Shown in pieces: positions 48,571 to 61,084 of a DNA stretch of 64,000 nt. The notes beneath the pieces were generated by a model. It saw only the letters and a program-made list of their open reading frames with translations. It had not been told where the DNA came from and searched no databases. A program made the position numbers and the translations under genes. Location of the stretch: NCBI GenBank assembly GCA_907165065.1, contig OU015523.1, forward strand, positions 120,678,246 through 120,742,245, written 5' to 3'. Origin of the DNA: Caprimulgus europaeus (Eukaryota > Chordata > Aves > Caprimulgiformes > Caprimulgidae). Each line of letters begins with the position of its first letter. Positions within the stretch are counted from its first letter, which is position 1.

Positions 48571-48885
48571 TCACAGAATCACAGAATCACAGAATCACAG
48601 AATATTAGGGATTGGAAGGGACCTCGAAAGATCATCTAGTCCAATCCCCCTGCCGGAGCAGGAACACCTAGATGAGTTCACACAGGAAGGCGTCCAGGCG
48701 GGTCTTGAATGTCTCCAGAGAAGGAGACTCCACAACCTCCCTGGGCAGCCTGTTCCAGTGCTCTGTCACCCTTACTGTAAAGAAGTTATTTCTCAAATTT
48801 AAGCGGAACCCCCTGTGTTCCAGCTTACACCCATTACCCCTTGTCCTATCATCGGTCGTTACTGTGAAGAGCAACAATGTAGTAC
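48571..48885 (-). mobile_element. Young CR1 LINE 3' end
   Basis: The minus strand encodes [19 protein letters not shown], then [20 protein letters not shown] and [19 protein letters not shown] in one open frame (48668-48895), which is the CR1 ORF2 C-terminus. The 3' UTR follows, ending in four TTCTGTGA units (plus-strand tcacagaatcacagaatcac). A copy of the same subfamily with very few differences lies inverted at 60850-61083. The perfect terminal repeats and open frame suggest a recent insertion. The 5' break is near 48885. Confidence 0.93.
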
Positions 48886-48889
48886 ATCC

Positions 48890-49305
48890 TTTCAAAAGTC
48901 ATCTAATGCTCAAGAGTTGCCTTGCACTAGGGCTGATCGTGAGAGCCAAATGTATACCAATAAACTGTAAAGGAGAAACATTCCCAGGCACTGGAATTCA
49001 ACTGTCCTATTATGCAACAGTTAGATTAGCATCTAAGCATACTGTTGCTCTTCCAAACTGTTTCTGGGCATGGTTCAGGATTTATTATGCATCTGAGACC
49101 ACAGGAAGTTTGCATATGACTATTGTCTTCTGGACTCTTGATGTTCAACTGTGGCAATGCATCCCTCTCCACTGTTTGTTTGCTTTTCTTTGGCAATGAT
49201 CATTAAGTTTGAGTCGGCAATGTGGATAATCATGGAAAAGCTTTTATCTCTGCTTCAAAGTACATAGTTGCATCAGGAGTTATTGTTGTGTATTCATGCA
49301 CACCT
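48890..49305. other. Unique sequence between CR1 copies
   Basis: No feature was recognised. The plus-strand open frame running in from the antisense of the CR1 (48672-49199) is an artefact of CR1 sequence plus chance. Confidence 0.6.
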
Positions 49306-49308
49306 ATA

Positions 49309-49885
49309 GAATCATGAATCATAGAATCATTTTGATTGGAAAAGACCTTTAAGATTATAGAGTGCAACCTTTAACCCAACACTGCCAAGTCAACCGCTAA
49401 GCCATGTCCCTAAGCATCACATTTACATGTCTTTTAAACACCTCCAGGGATGGTGAGTCAACCACTTCACTGTGCAGCCTGTTCCAATGCTTGATAACCC
49501 TTTCCATGAAGAAGTCTTTCCTAATATCCAATCTAAACCTCCCCTCGTGCAACTTGAGGCCATTTCCTCTTGTACTGTCACTTGTTAATTGGGAGAAGAG
49601 ACCAACTCTTGACCTTACCATATCCTTTCAGATAGTTGTAGAGGGTGAGAAGGTCTCCCTTCAGCCTCCTTTCCTCCAGACTAAACAATCCCAGTTCTTT
49701 CAGCCACATCTGATAAGACTTACACTCTGGACCCTTTACCAGCTTTATTGCCCTTCTCTGGACACTCTCCAGCACATCAATCTCTTTCTTGTAGTGAGGG
49801 GCCCAAAACTGAACACAGGACTGGTGCAGTGCCTCACCAGTGTCAAGTACAAGGAGGTCTACACTTTCCCTAAACAAGCCTTTGT
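49309..49885 (-). mobile_element. CR1 LINE 3' end, one frameshift
   Basis: The minus strand reads [40 protein letters not shown] and NYLKGYG at 49578-49877. It then reads [20 protein letters not shown] and [20 protein letters not shown] at 49397-49621 in a different frame, so one indel lies near 49600. The 3' UTR ends with atagaatcatgaatcataga on the plus strand. It belongs to the subfamily of the 9.6-kb and 53.3-kb copies. The plus-strand 202-codon frame here is an antisense shadow. Confidence 0.92.
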
Positions 49886-52387
49886 GCTTCCCTTAGGTGT
49901 CACCCTAGATCAGTCAACTATTTTCTCCATCTTGTTCTACAGAGATTCTTCACCCATCTCCGTGACTAGGACTTCAGTAAGAGGCAACTGCCTGAAGACC
50001 ACCATCCTCTGACTCTAACAAAGTCACAAACACACCCATTTGTCCCTATTTCTCCAGCTGTTGTCTGTTGATCCTTGTTTTCTTTTCACATCACAAAAAT
50101 CATGTTCATGGCATTAGAGTGTACTCAGAATATTTTTTTTTATTGCTATGAAGTGACCCAGCTTCACCTCACCATGCAATCAAAGATGCAAAAAAAAGAT
50201 ATTGTTATCTTTTATATCCCTTTAAAACTTTGCTATGAAGTAAAATGCAACCTGCAAAATTCCCACCACCACCAAAAATAAGCCAAAGCAATTCAAAATA
50301 AAACAAAACACTTAGAGCTGCCAGAGGCTCCTGCACAGAGTTTGTCTCACACTTCCAGCTTCTCCACTCCCTTTTTCACCCAGTCCTGTCACCCCTGGGA
50401 GACCTAGTTTCTCCTCTGTCACCTGGAGCAGCCACTCTGCCTTCTGCTGTCTCACAGATTCCGTAACACACTTCAAATCTCTGCTTTTGCCCCAGTTTTC
50501 TCTCCCCTGCTCCTCCTTGCTTATTTATGGTTGAAGTGTGTGATTGTATTATTTACAGTAAGTCTGTAAAACACTTGTGGAAACATTTTCCTGGACAGAA
50601 TATTTGAACCAAATAATTGCATTTTAAGTATCTCTCAGATTCTTTGTGGGAGATGGAAATGAGCATAAATATACAATTTACTTAATCTTATTTCCTTACT
50701 TTTGTAATATTAGACAAGGAAAAAAAAAAAAAAAAGGCAAGTTTTTTCCTGCCTGAAAACCAGAGTTCACACACCTCTGAATGTTAATCATGTTCTTGCA
50801 GGGATCATTTTTGAGGTATTCAAAAAGACAACTCAAACTCAGTGTCCAAAGTTTATCATTCATTGGTACTATGATGCTTTTCTGCATTGGAGGATTGAGC
50901 CCAAAGCACTGAGAAAAGTGGCAATATTTCTAAGTTAAACCTTCTTAGTAATAAAAAAGTATTCTGAGCAACTAAGGAGGAGCCTCCTGCAAAATACAGA
51001 GAAATAGTGAGAACAATAGCAAGGGGAGAAATTATATATTGTGGTTGTCAACAATAAGGCAGTCTATGAATGCACACTTGAAGACAGCAGTGAACCCCCT
51101 CATACACACAACTTTAGACTCAAAATACAAAGACAGTAATATTTTCAAAGGAATATTAGCTCCAGAGGGAAGTACCCACAGGGAAATGAAAAGGAATCGA
51201 AAATTTCAGAAGGAAAACAGAAAGGAAATTATGAGTATAGGTCAATCAAACGAGGAGGAGGGACAGAAAGGTTGCTCCAATACATTATGGGTGGCATAGT
51301 CTGTGAAAGCATCTCTGTGGGTATAATAATTCCTTGAGAGATGCAGGACAACAAATTGTAATACTCTGAATTTTGCTGGCTGATGCAATACCCTGTTAGG
51401 GAGAGAATCCAGCATAAATTGTCCATCAAATTTAGTGCCTGTGTGTGACATTAAATTCTGCAGGCACATAAAGGGGAATGCTAGAAGTAGGTGGTTGAAA
51501 ATGTATCTCTAAGCATGTAAAAGGCAAGTTCAATATCTGCAAACAGTATTTGTTAATCTATTAAAGTGACTCTGGCATGTCAACACATTAGAGCAGAGGA
51601 AAAGAAAGCACACTTATTTTCTTCTTTTTATTTTAAATTCAGTGGTCCTGGCATTGTCATTTCTTCTTGCAAATAAAAGCTCTCCTCAACTCATTTACTG
51701 TTACTTGTGCAGTACGTGTGGCAGAGGGAATAGCTGGCCCTGGCAAATTATAAAACCAGGCTTGCCAAAAATCCCTGTTGAGCTGGTGGAGAAAGTCTGA
51801 TTCTGTTGTTTTCAAAGAACTACCGAGTGCATCTGAGCCTTTTCCTCTATAAAAATGAGTTATCTTGGAAAAGACTTCCTTTTTGTCATAATTCCCATAT
51901 ATAAAGTTAGATATGTTTATAAATAAGTTTGCATGATGTATATTCTAACACAAGCGTCTCCATTATTTCTAGGTGCAGTTATTAATGCAAAGCATAAAAA
52001 GGAAAGGGTTTATTTTTTTATCACAGTTTCTTCAGGAAAAACATATAATCCTCTTCTTTCAAATTTAGTTATTTTTTGTAAAGAAGCTACACTTCTAATA
52101 TATTTGTATCTGTCACTGAAATTAAAAATAAATAAATTATTATTTGTAATTTCCTGAGGTTGGTTTTACGTTTGAAATAAGAATATTCAGTGTCTTTTAC
52201 TTGATTAATAGTAAAAATGGCATAATGATAATTAAATTTACTCTTCTACATGACTATGAAACACAATAAAAGAGAAAAAAAAATGACTTATTCTTAAAAG
52301 TGCTGATATGAGCTGCTGATATAAATGTAACTTATTATTAATGCACAAGAGGAATCTTTAAAAATCAAGAAAGACCTTTTTTAATAA

Positions 52388-52408
52388 GAAAATAAATAAA
52401 TAAATAAT
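52388..52408. repeat. (AAAT)n microsatellite
   Basis: About five AAAT units (aaaataaataaataaataa). Confidence 0.85.
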
Positions 52409-52469
52409 ACAAGAATGTTGATATTTGTAAAACAGGTGTCTTCACCAGTGAAATCAAACTGAATTGATA

Positions 52470-52530
52470 TAAAAAAAAAAACAAACAACGAACATACAAA
52501 AGCGACCAACCAAACAAAAAAAACAACCTA
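52470..52530. repeat. A/C-rich low-complexity run
   Basis: Poly-A followed by caaacaacgaac and ccaaccaaac-type units. Confidence 0.65.
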
Positions 52531-53296
52531 TTGAATGTCCAGCTGTACCTGTATGTAAAACTAGTGTCTTCGTAGCTAGTCTAGCCATCACACATGGAAA
52601 ATTAGTACAACTCTCTTCCAGCCTCAAAAAGTGGTTTAAAAAAATAAAAAAATAAAATAGTGGTAATGTATCACTGGCTACTTCACAGAGTAGTATAGTG
52701 CATGTGTAATTGCTTTCTGTTTCCCTCATATACACCAACCATATACTAGAGTTTGAACTGGCTGAAGGTGACTTTAACCTTCATTCCTTCTTGAAGTCCC
52801 AGCCCTGTCGCTATCGAAAGACCCTTCTAGAACTGAGTAAAATTGCAAAATATAGTGTTGAGGGTTGATAATTCACATTTTATTCCACGTTGTTAGTCAA
52901 AAGGGTAGAAAAAAGGGAATTTGAGCGCTTTCATGAATCTTCTAAACTGGAGATTACACTAGCAACCTTTTTTATTAACATGATATAAGCTGGGCAGTCA
53001 AATTCTTGAGCACACTTTTCTTAATCTTTTTTCCAGTCACAGGGTAGCATTTCTTTTATATAGATTCCTTTGTACTACATCAGTGCCTGCTTATCATCAC
53101 TTTGTACCAAATACTCCTGTCCCAAAAGAAGATCTAAATAACTCATTCTGTAAAGTTTTTGTCTGAGAGATTTGCCTGTCTTTATGCCATTGCAGAACTG
53201 AGCCCTAAATTAACAAACAGAAATGAGCGAACAGAATACGCAAGGACAGTTAAAAAATAGTGTGTGATGCTTGTACTTACAGTTATGTGAAAATGA

Positions 53297-53762
53297 TAGA
53301 ATTGTAGAATTGCCTTGATTGGAAAAGACCTTTAAGATCATCTAGTCCAATCATTAACCCAACACTGACAAGTTCCCAACTAATCCATGTCCCTCAGCAC
53401 TATGTCTACAGGACTCTTCAGTCCCTCCAGGGATGAGGACTCCACCACTGCCCTGGGCAACCCCTTCCAATGCCTCAGAACCCTTTCATCAAAGAAATTC
53501 TTCCTCACATCCAATCTCAACTGCCCTTGGTGCAGCTTAAGGCCATTTCCTCTTGTCCTGTCCTTTGTTCCTTGGTTGAACAGACCTACCCCTACCTCTC
53601 TACATCCTCTTTTCAGGTAGGTGTAGAGAGCAAGGTGTCCCCTCAGCCTCCTTTTCTCCAGACTATACAACCCCAGTTCCCTCAGCTGCTCCTCATAATA
53701 CACATGCTCCAGGCCCTTCAACAGCTTTGTTGCCCTTCCTTGGACACACTTCAGTGTGCATA
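53297..53762 (-). mobile_element. CR1 LINE 3' end with nearly intact frame
   Basis: One minus frame (53380-53787) covers [60 protein letters not shown] and [18 protein letters not shown], the CR1 ORF2 C-terminus. The 3' UTR runs down to atgatagaattgtagaattg near 53297. It is 5'-truncated at the VQRRATKLL block. It shares the subfamily of the copies at 9.6 and 49.3 kb. Confidence 0.92.
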
Positions 53763-53769
53763 ATACTCC

Positions 53770-56285
53770 TATACACCTTCTAGTCATTTTCTACAAGTAT
53801 CAAAGTTGAAAGTTTCTAAATTTTACAAGCACTTGAATTAGTAAAGCTTCATAAGTCAAATGGTTGGATATTTTGATTTTATAGTCAGTGTCAGTGAAGA
53901 AACCCAGGTTCCAGAAAGTGAAGAAACCTGACAAATAATGGGTTAGAATAATAGTCCTAAGTCATCAGCCCAAAATCTTACCTTGAAGCACAAGATCAAA
54001 TAACCTAATAGCACATGGTATCCTGTGATACCTTCCCACAGCTGTCAACACATTCCAGCTTTGCAGACTGGGCTTTTAGCTCCAGTCAGTCTTGAGTGTG
54101 TTTGCCATGAGGGCATCTGTCATACCGAAGTCCCACTGATGCCTCAGTGGTGACAAGATACTAGATTGGTGTTAATCACGAGGCAAAGGCAGCAACTGAG
54201 TGACAAGAGGAGGCAACATTAATCATATGCATAGATAGTCTGCTGAATACAAATAGATGCAAAACCACTCTTAAATTCTCTCTCATACGCTGTCTGCAGT
54301 CAAAAAGTTTCCCCATGTATCCACCTGTAACCATCAGACCAAACGTCCTTTCTTGCATAGTGCACTCAGTGCCTTCTGTAAGTCATTCCACGTAGTAAGA
54401 TTAAGATGGAATCATGTCATGCTTAGGCATTGTGTTGTTCTGCACAAATATTTCAATTAAAAAAAAAAAAAAAAAAAGCTGGCTGTAACAGAAATTCTGG
54501 TAGTCACCAACAAGCACCTGCAACACATCAAAATGAGATAAAACATGAAATCAGCATGCACCTCAAACGCTTAGGAAGGTATGCAAATGGCAAAGAAGCT
54601 ACAATCAGAGCCATTGCAAAATCACAAGTGTCAGGATGAAAGGACTGGGTTTGTAATCCAGTCATCATGAAATGATTTTCTTCCTGTTGCAGAGCTTGTT
54701 AATTACAAATCTATCAATTATGATGCTTGAAAAACCTTACCTCCCTAGTACTCAAGGAACATTTTCAGAGGCCAAATGTTGTTCTTATTTCCTAGTAGAA
54801 TAAAGAAAAACAATGCTGTAGGTTGGTTAATACCATTCACCAAAAACATTTTTGGTGTCCTGATAGGGAAGTGGAATCTTCTCAATACAGGATTTTGACC
54901 TGTGTCTACTATTTGCACTGACACCAGATCTTTATATAGTGTCATAATCTGTCTGTGAGAAATCCTCAGCCTGTGGAGATTAATGTCAACATGGCTGCCT
55001 TCATTCCCAGTCTGAGATATGGAGATGGCACACAAGGGTATTGTAGAAAGAAATTTGGGCTACTCATGCACCTTAATTAACATATGCAGAGCTCCTCTGC
55101 AGAGACTGTTGCATTTAGTCATCAGTGAAACTGCTCCTGTATATGTTACACAGGTCATAAAGTGCTTTGGGGTTTGGAAAGTAAAAGTTTGCATAAATCA
55201 ATGTATTTTTATTGTATGATACAGTTAAAATTATATACTTGCACTCAAAGTCTGGAATCAGGGAAAATTTGTGAAGGGTCATTTCTTAATTCTCCTATTA
55301 AGGCAGTGCTCACTTGCTTGTAGCATGATATTTATGGGATGCTTTGACAAATCAGATCACTCTTTTATTTCCCTATGTCAAGAACCCCATCATCACTTGA
55401 GCATTCTCATATTCAGCAAGCAGATGTGCACTTCCCATGAGCCGAGTGCTGAGGTTTGACAGACTATAGTAAACATCCACTCAGTATGTGCATGGGAATC
55501 TTTTTGATAGATGGATGAAGAAAATGGGTAATGTGTATTCAAAAGGGACAGGAAATAGCAATTCTGCAAAGCACTGTAGAGAGTCTGAGTATTCCTCTAG
55601 AAAGCATACAGTTTATAGCAGGATTTTACTAATGGTTTTCTGTCTAATTAATGTCTGCAGTAAAATAGTTTATTTTATTCATAACACTGAGGTCAGGAAG
55701 AATTCTCTTTATGTACAGTGCTTCTGAGTGATATTTATATTAAAGCAAAAAAGGAAATACTTTAAAAACTTTATGTAAGTAACTCAGTATGAGCCAATTT
55801 GCATTCAGGGGTTTATTGTCTGACAGTTTTTCCCTTGACTTGATTTTACCTTTTTTATTAAAGGGATTATTGACTATGATGTTGTGATTTTTTTTAATTT
55901 ATTTTGTGTTTATTTATTTTGCCATTTTAAATTCCTTTGAATTGGCCAGTCTGTATTAGTTAGATTTTGCTGAGATACTAAGTTCTCCCACTTCCTCTGT
56001 GATGCCCTCCCAGGTCTGTGCTTGTGAATGTGTGTTTCTGTGTGCATAAGTAATATGGAAGAAAAAAAACCCAACAAAATTGTATTTTCTCCTTCACATA
56101 CACAACACCCTTCTCCTCAGCTGTTCTCTGCTTTTGACATATTGCTGGGACAATTCCAAGCAGGCTTGTTTTCTTGTTTTACATTTAAGTAGGATTTTCA
56201 ATGAAAGATTTCATGACACTTACACATATAAGAGTACAGTGTCTCATTTCTTAAATAACAAATAAACCAAGGTGAAACATGCTAA
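53770..56285. other. Unique sequence
   Basis: No gene or repeat family was recognised. A poly-A tract of 19 lies at 54459-54477. Confidence 0.55.
54459..54477. repeat. Poly-A tract (19)
   Basis: An uninterrupted A run with no recognisable retrocopy upstream. Confidence 0.8.
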
Positions 56286-56289
56286 AATA

Positions 56290-56384
56290 CTTTTGTGAGA
56301 AATATAGTAAATGAACTGAAACCAAAACATGTCTCTTCTAACCACTGAGAAGAAAATTAACTCTATCCTACCAAAACCAGGACA
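56290..56384 (-). mobile_element. LTR fragment (5' end of an ERV LTR)
   Basis: The minus strand from 56384 reads TGTCCTGGTTTTGGTAGGAT, then AGAGTTAATTTTCTTCTCAG and ACATGTTTTGGTTTCAG. This closely follows the start of a widespread avian ERV LTR (TGTGCTGGTTTTGGCTGGGA, then TAGAGTTAATTTTCTTC). Similarity fades after about 95 bp, so the rest is deleted or too diverged. The opposite TG...CA end was not found. Confidence 0.72.
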
Positions 56385-56983
56385 CAGAGACAGCAGCTGG
56401 GAATAGCAGAGCATGTTTCCTCTCCTAACTGTAATTAGGAATAGAAGAAATGTCATTTCTAACATGGGAAGATTGATTCAAATCCTTTGTTTTTTTGTCA
56501 TTGTAGGCATGGGAGTAAGGTTAATTATCTTCCCAAGGTTAATAAAACCCCTGGTATCTAAAGTATGCTCTTTCCTTGCCATGTGCTGCAATTATGCGTT
56601 GGTTTAATAATATCTGAAGTCAATGGCAGCTCTTTTATAGACTTCAGTCAATGCTAGATCAGACACTTGCTATCAAAGAGAGGATTTACAATTAATGTTT
56701 AGTGTAGATAAAGTGGAATATCCACATCCACAATCAGTCCTTCTCATTGCAAGTCATTTGTTGTTCTCATCTTTTGATTCAAGGGTGCTGAAGAAATCAG
56801 GCTGATCCTTAAATGTCACTCCTAACTTAGAATCTCATGAACCATTTCTACAGTAGAAGGAATTCCCTGAAGTCATATGCAATAATTTCAAAGAAAAATG
56901 AATATGACCCTTTTGTTTCACTCAATTTTGCTTTTGTCTATGCCAGAAGAAGTAAGTTTTTGTTTTGGGGTTGGTTTTTTATC

Positions 56984-57014
56984 TTTGTTTGTTTGTTTGT
57001 TTGTTTGTGTGTGT
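56984..57014. repeat. (TTTG)n microsatellite
   Basis: Seven or so TTTG units followed by a short TG run. Confidence 0.88.
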
Positions 57015-57640
57015 ATAAACTCTTCTTGACAAAAAGAAAAAAAGGCTGAAGACTGAAAATCTTATACCTTGCTATTTATCTGACCAAAACATACAACATT
57101 CAGGGTTGTATCACACACATCCACTGATGAAGAAAGGTCTCTTTAGTGGTGATACAGAGCTCCGTGATGTCAAACACAACTCTCTTTATCACCATTGCTA
57201 GAATAAACTCAACGGCTAAAACAGAATTTAGAGCAACCTCAAACTAGTTTCCTGATAAGAAACAGATTTGCTTTGTCACTTTAAATCTTGTTAATGGACC
57301 CTTACTATTTTAAGTCGACAGGGTACAGAATTTGAAATCTATTGATCAGGTAGAAGCTGAAAAGAAATGTAACTCTCTTTTCATTACCAAGGTAAATTCT
57401 TATTCAGTTTCTCGTAATCATAATAATTTGGACAAAAGCCATACTCTTCCCTCTGGTGTAAACTGGTCTCCTGTCAGAAATTGAACTGCTTTGTTCTTTT
57501 TATATGTAAATTTTCACTTGGAAATTCATCAACTAATTTTAATCTGTTTGGGTTGACATGGTCTCTGTGCCAAAACTTACATTTGCATTCTACTTTGGCT
57601 TCCTTTTGTCTGTCAGAAAACCAATACATATATATTTATA

Positions 57641-57656
57641 TGTGTGTGTGTGTGTG
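57641..57656. repeat. (TG)n microsatellite
   Basis: Eight TG units preceded by a TATA-rich stretch. Confidence 0.88.
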
Positions 57657-58245
57657 CTGGTATTATAAACTCACATGTGTGTATTTAACTCTGTGCTACC
57701 TAGTTTTCTCTGGGGTATGGAGATTTCTACCACACAGAATTCATGCACAAAGTACTCTAAAATTAGAATTTCACTAACAGCTCTTTAATTTCACCACATC
57801 AGCATTAAAACACTTCATTGTTTATAGCTGTGCTCTGCTTTGGAAATAATCCTTAGTGTCCATGTAATCAACAATCCCATTAAGCTTTGCTTCCTATTAA
57901 ATATAACTAATGAACTTCCCCAAATGTGAAAATCATTGGTTATATCAATTATAAGTGGACCTGGATTTAACACAAAGACACTTATATAACCTCTGGAAAA
58001 ACTGTTGCAGCCAAGCAAACAGCCCTTTGCTCTTTGGTAGCATACAGTAAACACGAACCCTCTCCTTACTACCTCAAAAATTTGTGCTCTCACTTCAGCA
58101 CTTCAGAATTTTTTTTAGCCTCCATCCACTCTCTTTGTCTCATTGTTATCTTAAATATTTTTATGAAATCATGCTTTTATCATTTAATGATTTGTTTATA
58201 CTAAAATCATCAGAGATTTATCTCTCTAGCTTCTCTAAAGAGCTC

Positions 58246-58271
58246 AAAAAAAAAAAAAAAAAAAAAAAAAA
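58246..58271. repeat. Poly-A tract (26)
   Basis: The longest A run in the window, followed by A-rich sequence and aaacaaaacaaaac units. No recognised retrocopy adjoins. Confidence 0.88.
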
Positions 58272-58274
58272 GCC

Positions 58275-59455
58275 AAAGAAAAATAGAAGGAAAATAACAA
58301 AACAAAACAAAACCCCTGAAGGATTTTGGAACTTAACTTGATTTGTTCTCAGGAGGATTTATGTCCTTTTGAAAAAAGAAATCTTCTCTTCGAGAGTTCA
58401 GAGCAAGTGATCAGAGTGTTTCCTAGTTGCCTACCCAATCTGTAATTATTCTTTATAACTACACCCAACAACCAAGCACTGGAAAGTAATGCCTGTTGTT
58501 TGTTGTTTTGTTTGGGTTTTTTTAACCATTCTTCTCACTTGCATTTTTCCTCCCAATAGTTAGCTTTTCCCAGTGATTTGAAAGATGGTGAAGAACTGAC
58601 CACTGAAGAGGTGACTGGTGTCATTGCAGAAAGCTGTTGAATATTTTAAGAGTCATGACAAAAACAGCACTGAGAAAGGAGTTTGATTAGGCTGGGTAAT
58701 TGTGTTGGATTTTTCATTTTATTTGTTTTGGTTTGCTTTTTAATCTCAAACAGACCATTTGCAGCATTCTTTGGCAAAACATACTGTTTTAAACACACAA
58801 TGCTGAGAATAATGTTTTCAATGAAACGTGAGCTCAACTGGCTACCACGTTTCAGATATAATTACAAACTGATATCTCAGCTGCACATCTTCTGAAAGCT
58901 GGCAAATCTTTTGAATGTCATGAAACCCAGGTCATCTTATGAAAATATATGCTGAATGCAGAATTCTACATGAGTTTGACATGAAGCCAGGCAAAACAAA
59001 GGCTTTGACAAGCTTTCTTATTTGCAGTTCCAAAACTCAAACAAAACAAAGGGAAAGGATCACAGACCCATGCAGATTAAAACCCTGCAAAATATTCACA
59101 TGTACTCCTGAAACCAGAAATTTCTGAGCTGTCTAAAACCAACCCCCTGGAGATGATTGATTCAATGTAATGAAACCAAGTAGTGAGATAAAACTATCAA
59201 CCTTAAAAACATCTCTTCTCTGCACTTAAGACAGCATGTTCTAACTTTAATGTTTTTTATCAGGTACCATACAGTGTCCTCTTTACCACAAGCTGAGAAC
59301 AGCACAATTCCTACTGAAGAAACTCATTGGTAGAGGTAGTCAGCACCTGCAGGATTCAGATTTCTTGATTTTGGTATGCCAATTATATAAAAAATTACTG
59401 TAGACTCACAGAGCCTCAGGCTATCACTGGAAACTCAAGGAAGATGCTACTGCAC
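58275..59455. other. Unique sequence
   Basis: Nothing recognised. Confidence 0.55.
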
Positions 59456-59458
59456 AGA

Positions 59459-59515
59459 TCACAGAATAGCTGAGGTTGAAAGGGACTGCTAGAAGTTGTT
59501 TTGTCCAGTCCCCAA
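59459..59515 (-). mobile_element. CR1 LINE 3' terminal fragment
   Basis: tcacagaatagctgaggttg, then aaagggactgctagaagttg and ttttgtccagtcccc match the reverse complement of a CR1 3' end (GGGGGCTGGAC, CCAGAGGTCCCTTCCAACCTC, ATTCTGTGA). About 57 bp remain. Confidence 0.75.
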
Positions 59516-59519
59516 AATG

Positions 59520-60845
59520 AAAAATATTTTGGGTATTCTAATACTCTTTCAGGAATACAGAAGAATATTTCTGTTTAATTCCATACAGAAAATGGATATT
59601 CCTTAAATATGTTCATTTGGGATTATTATCTTCTGTAGCTTCTCACTTTTACCTTGTAACTCACAAATGTCTGTCACAGAGAATTACAGTGTTTGTACAT
59701 CTGTATGACATTCTGTCTGGCCAATCTGAAGTAGTGTTACCTGGTCCTATTGTAAAAAAAGAAAGGATCACACACACTGAAAACTGGTCTAGATCCAGGT
59801 TTTTGCTGTAGGTAATTGACTTTTTTTTTTTTTTTTCTCCTTTTGGGGTCAGTCATAGGAGAACATCACAGGAGAGGAGACAGGAAGAGGAAAGCTAATA
59901 TGTTTAAATGGCTGTTTGCTTCAGCATTTTAATGCACTTTGTACATTTTTTTTTTCAATATGGTTCATGTGTATATACTGTAATCAGAGCTAGCTGGCCC
60001 ACAGATAGCAGCAGTATATTGCATTTTGTGTATTCCAGATATGTGAGACAGAGAGATTCGTTGATTGACTCTCTGTATTTTAAGTGTTACTATATTTGTT
60101 AGTTAACAAATTAGAGATTTGTTAGACAGCAGGCTAAGTAGCTGTCTGTGAATCATGTATTTATTATGCATGACTTTCAGAGTCATTAGAACTTGAAAAG
60201 AAAGACTCACTAGGATGTGAAGGGGAATTCAGATTGGAGGTGCTTGGGGACCACAGCAATGTGTCTAAGCAACAGTCACTGTTATTAATAGTCCCTAGGT
60301 TACAAAACTGGAGCTTGTACATGAAGTTTTCAGAGATATTTGCAAACACTAGCATTATTACATAAATTGATAGATCAGGGCACAGAGAGTCTTAACAAAG
60401 TTCCCATCAATATCTTCAACATCAGTGCTATTAGAAACAGCAGAGAACACAGTAAATCTGATTTCCATTCCTTTTACTCACCTGCTAGATAGTATATTAT
60501 ATCCACTGTGTGAGACTTCTTGAATGTAATGTAATGGTGTCTAGATGCAAAACTGTAGACCATTTCATTTCCTTCCCTTTCCATTTTGATATAACAGGGA
60601 GTCTCATTTCCTGTCTTAAATAATTTTGAGGCCCTGCTCACACTGGTGATGCTTGGCTGAAAACGTGGCAGCTAGGTAAAGGCATGCAGTGATGCTGCCA
60701 TAAAAGTTAGGAAGAAGTAGGAAAGGATATTGTGAGTCCAAGAGGATATAGTTTTAGTAATTACTTTCACTGGAACAGTGCCAGAATACTGAGGAAAAAT
60801 CCAAGAAAGAGCATGGGTTAATCTGCTTTCTTAGAGCAGAAACTA
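59520..60845. other. Unique sequence
   Basis: No gene was recognised. Poly-T (16) lies at 59821-59836. Confidence 0.55.
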
Positions 60846-60849
60846 TTGT

Positions 60850-61083
60850 AAGCTGGAACACAGGAGGTTCCGCTTAAATTTGAGAAAGAACTTCTTTACA
60901 GTAAGGGTGACAGAGCACTGGAACAGGCTGCCCAGGGGGTTGTGGAGTCTCCTTCTCTGGAGACATTCAAGACCCGCCTGGACGCCTTCCTGGGTGAACT
61001 CATCCAGGTGTTCCTGCTCCGGCAGGAGGATTGGACTGGATGATCTTTCGAGGTCCCTTCCAATCCCTAATATTCTGTGATTT
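60850..61083 (+). mobile_element. Young CR1 LINE 3' end
   Basis: From aagctggaacacaggaggtt through agaaagaacttctttacagt, agggtgacagagcactggaa and cattcaagacccgcctggac to ccaatccctaatattctgtg, this is the CR1 ORF2 C-terminus and 3' UTR. It matches the copy at 48571-48885 with very few differences. One base is missing in the block encoding PREVVE (cccagggggttgtgg against cccagggaggttgtgg), shifting the frame. The terminus is a single ATTCTGTGA followed by T7. Confidence 0.92.
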
Positions 61084-61084
61084 T

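Larger units (their letters stand above)
49890..53290. other. Unique sequence with simple repeats
   Basis: No gene was recognised. 50340-50520 is pyrimidine-rich and less AT-rich. Poly-A lies at 50720-50735, (AAAT)n at 52388-52408 and an A/C-rich run at 52470-52530. Confidence 0.55.
56390..58240. other. Unique sequence with (TTTG)n and (TG)n
   Basis: No gene was recognised. (TTTG)n lies at 56984-57014 and (TG)n at 57641-57656. Confidence 0.55.

Noticed and set aside
48571..48607. Regular direct repeats that could suggest a CRISPR array
   Set aside because: Contiguous 8-bp units without spacers. This is the CR1 terminal repeat in eukaryotic DNA.
48672..49199. 175-codon plus-strand open frame
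   Set aside because: Its first third is CR1 antisense and the rest is unique sequence with no protein character.
49404..50012. 202-codon plus-strand open frame
   Set aside because: Antisense of the minus-strand CR1 at 49309-49885 plus a chance extension. CR1 antisense is often stop-poor.
58246..58271. Poly-A tract as a processed-pseudogene tail
   Set aside because: No coding or mRNA-like sequence precedes it on either strand and no target duplication is visible.
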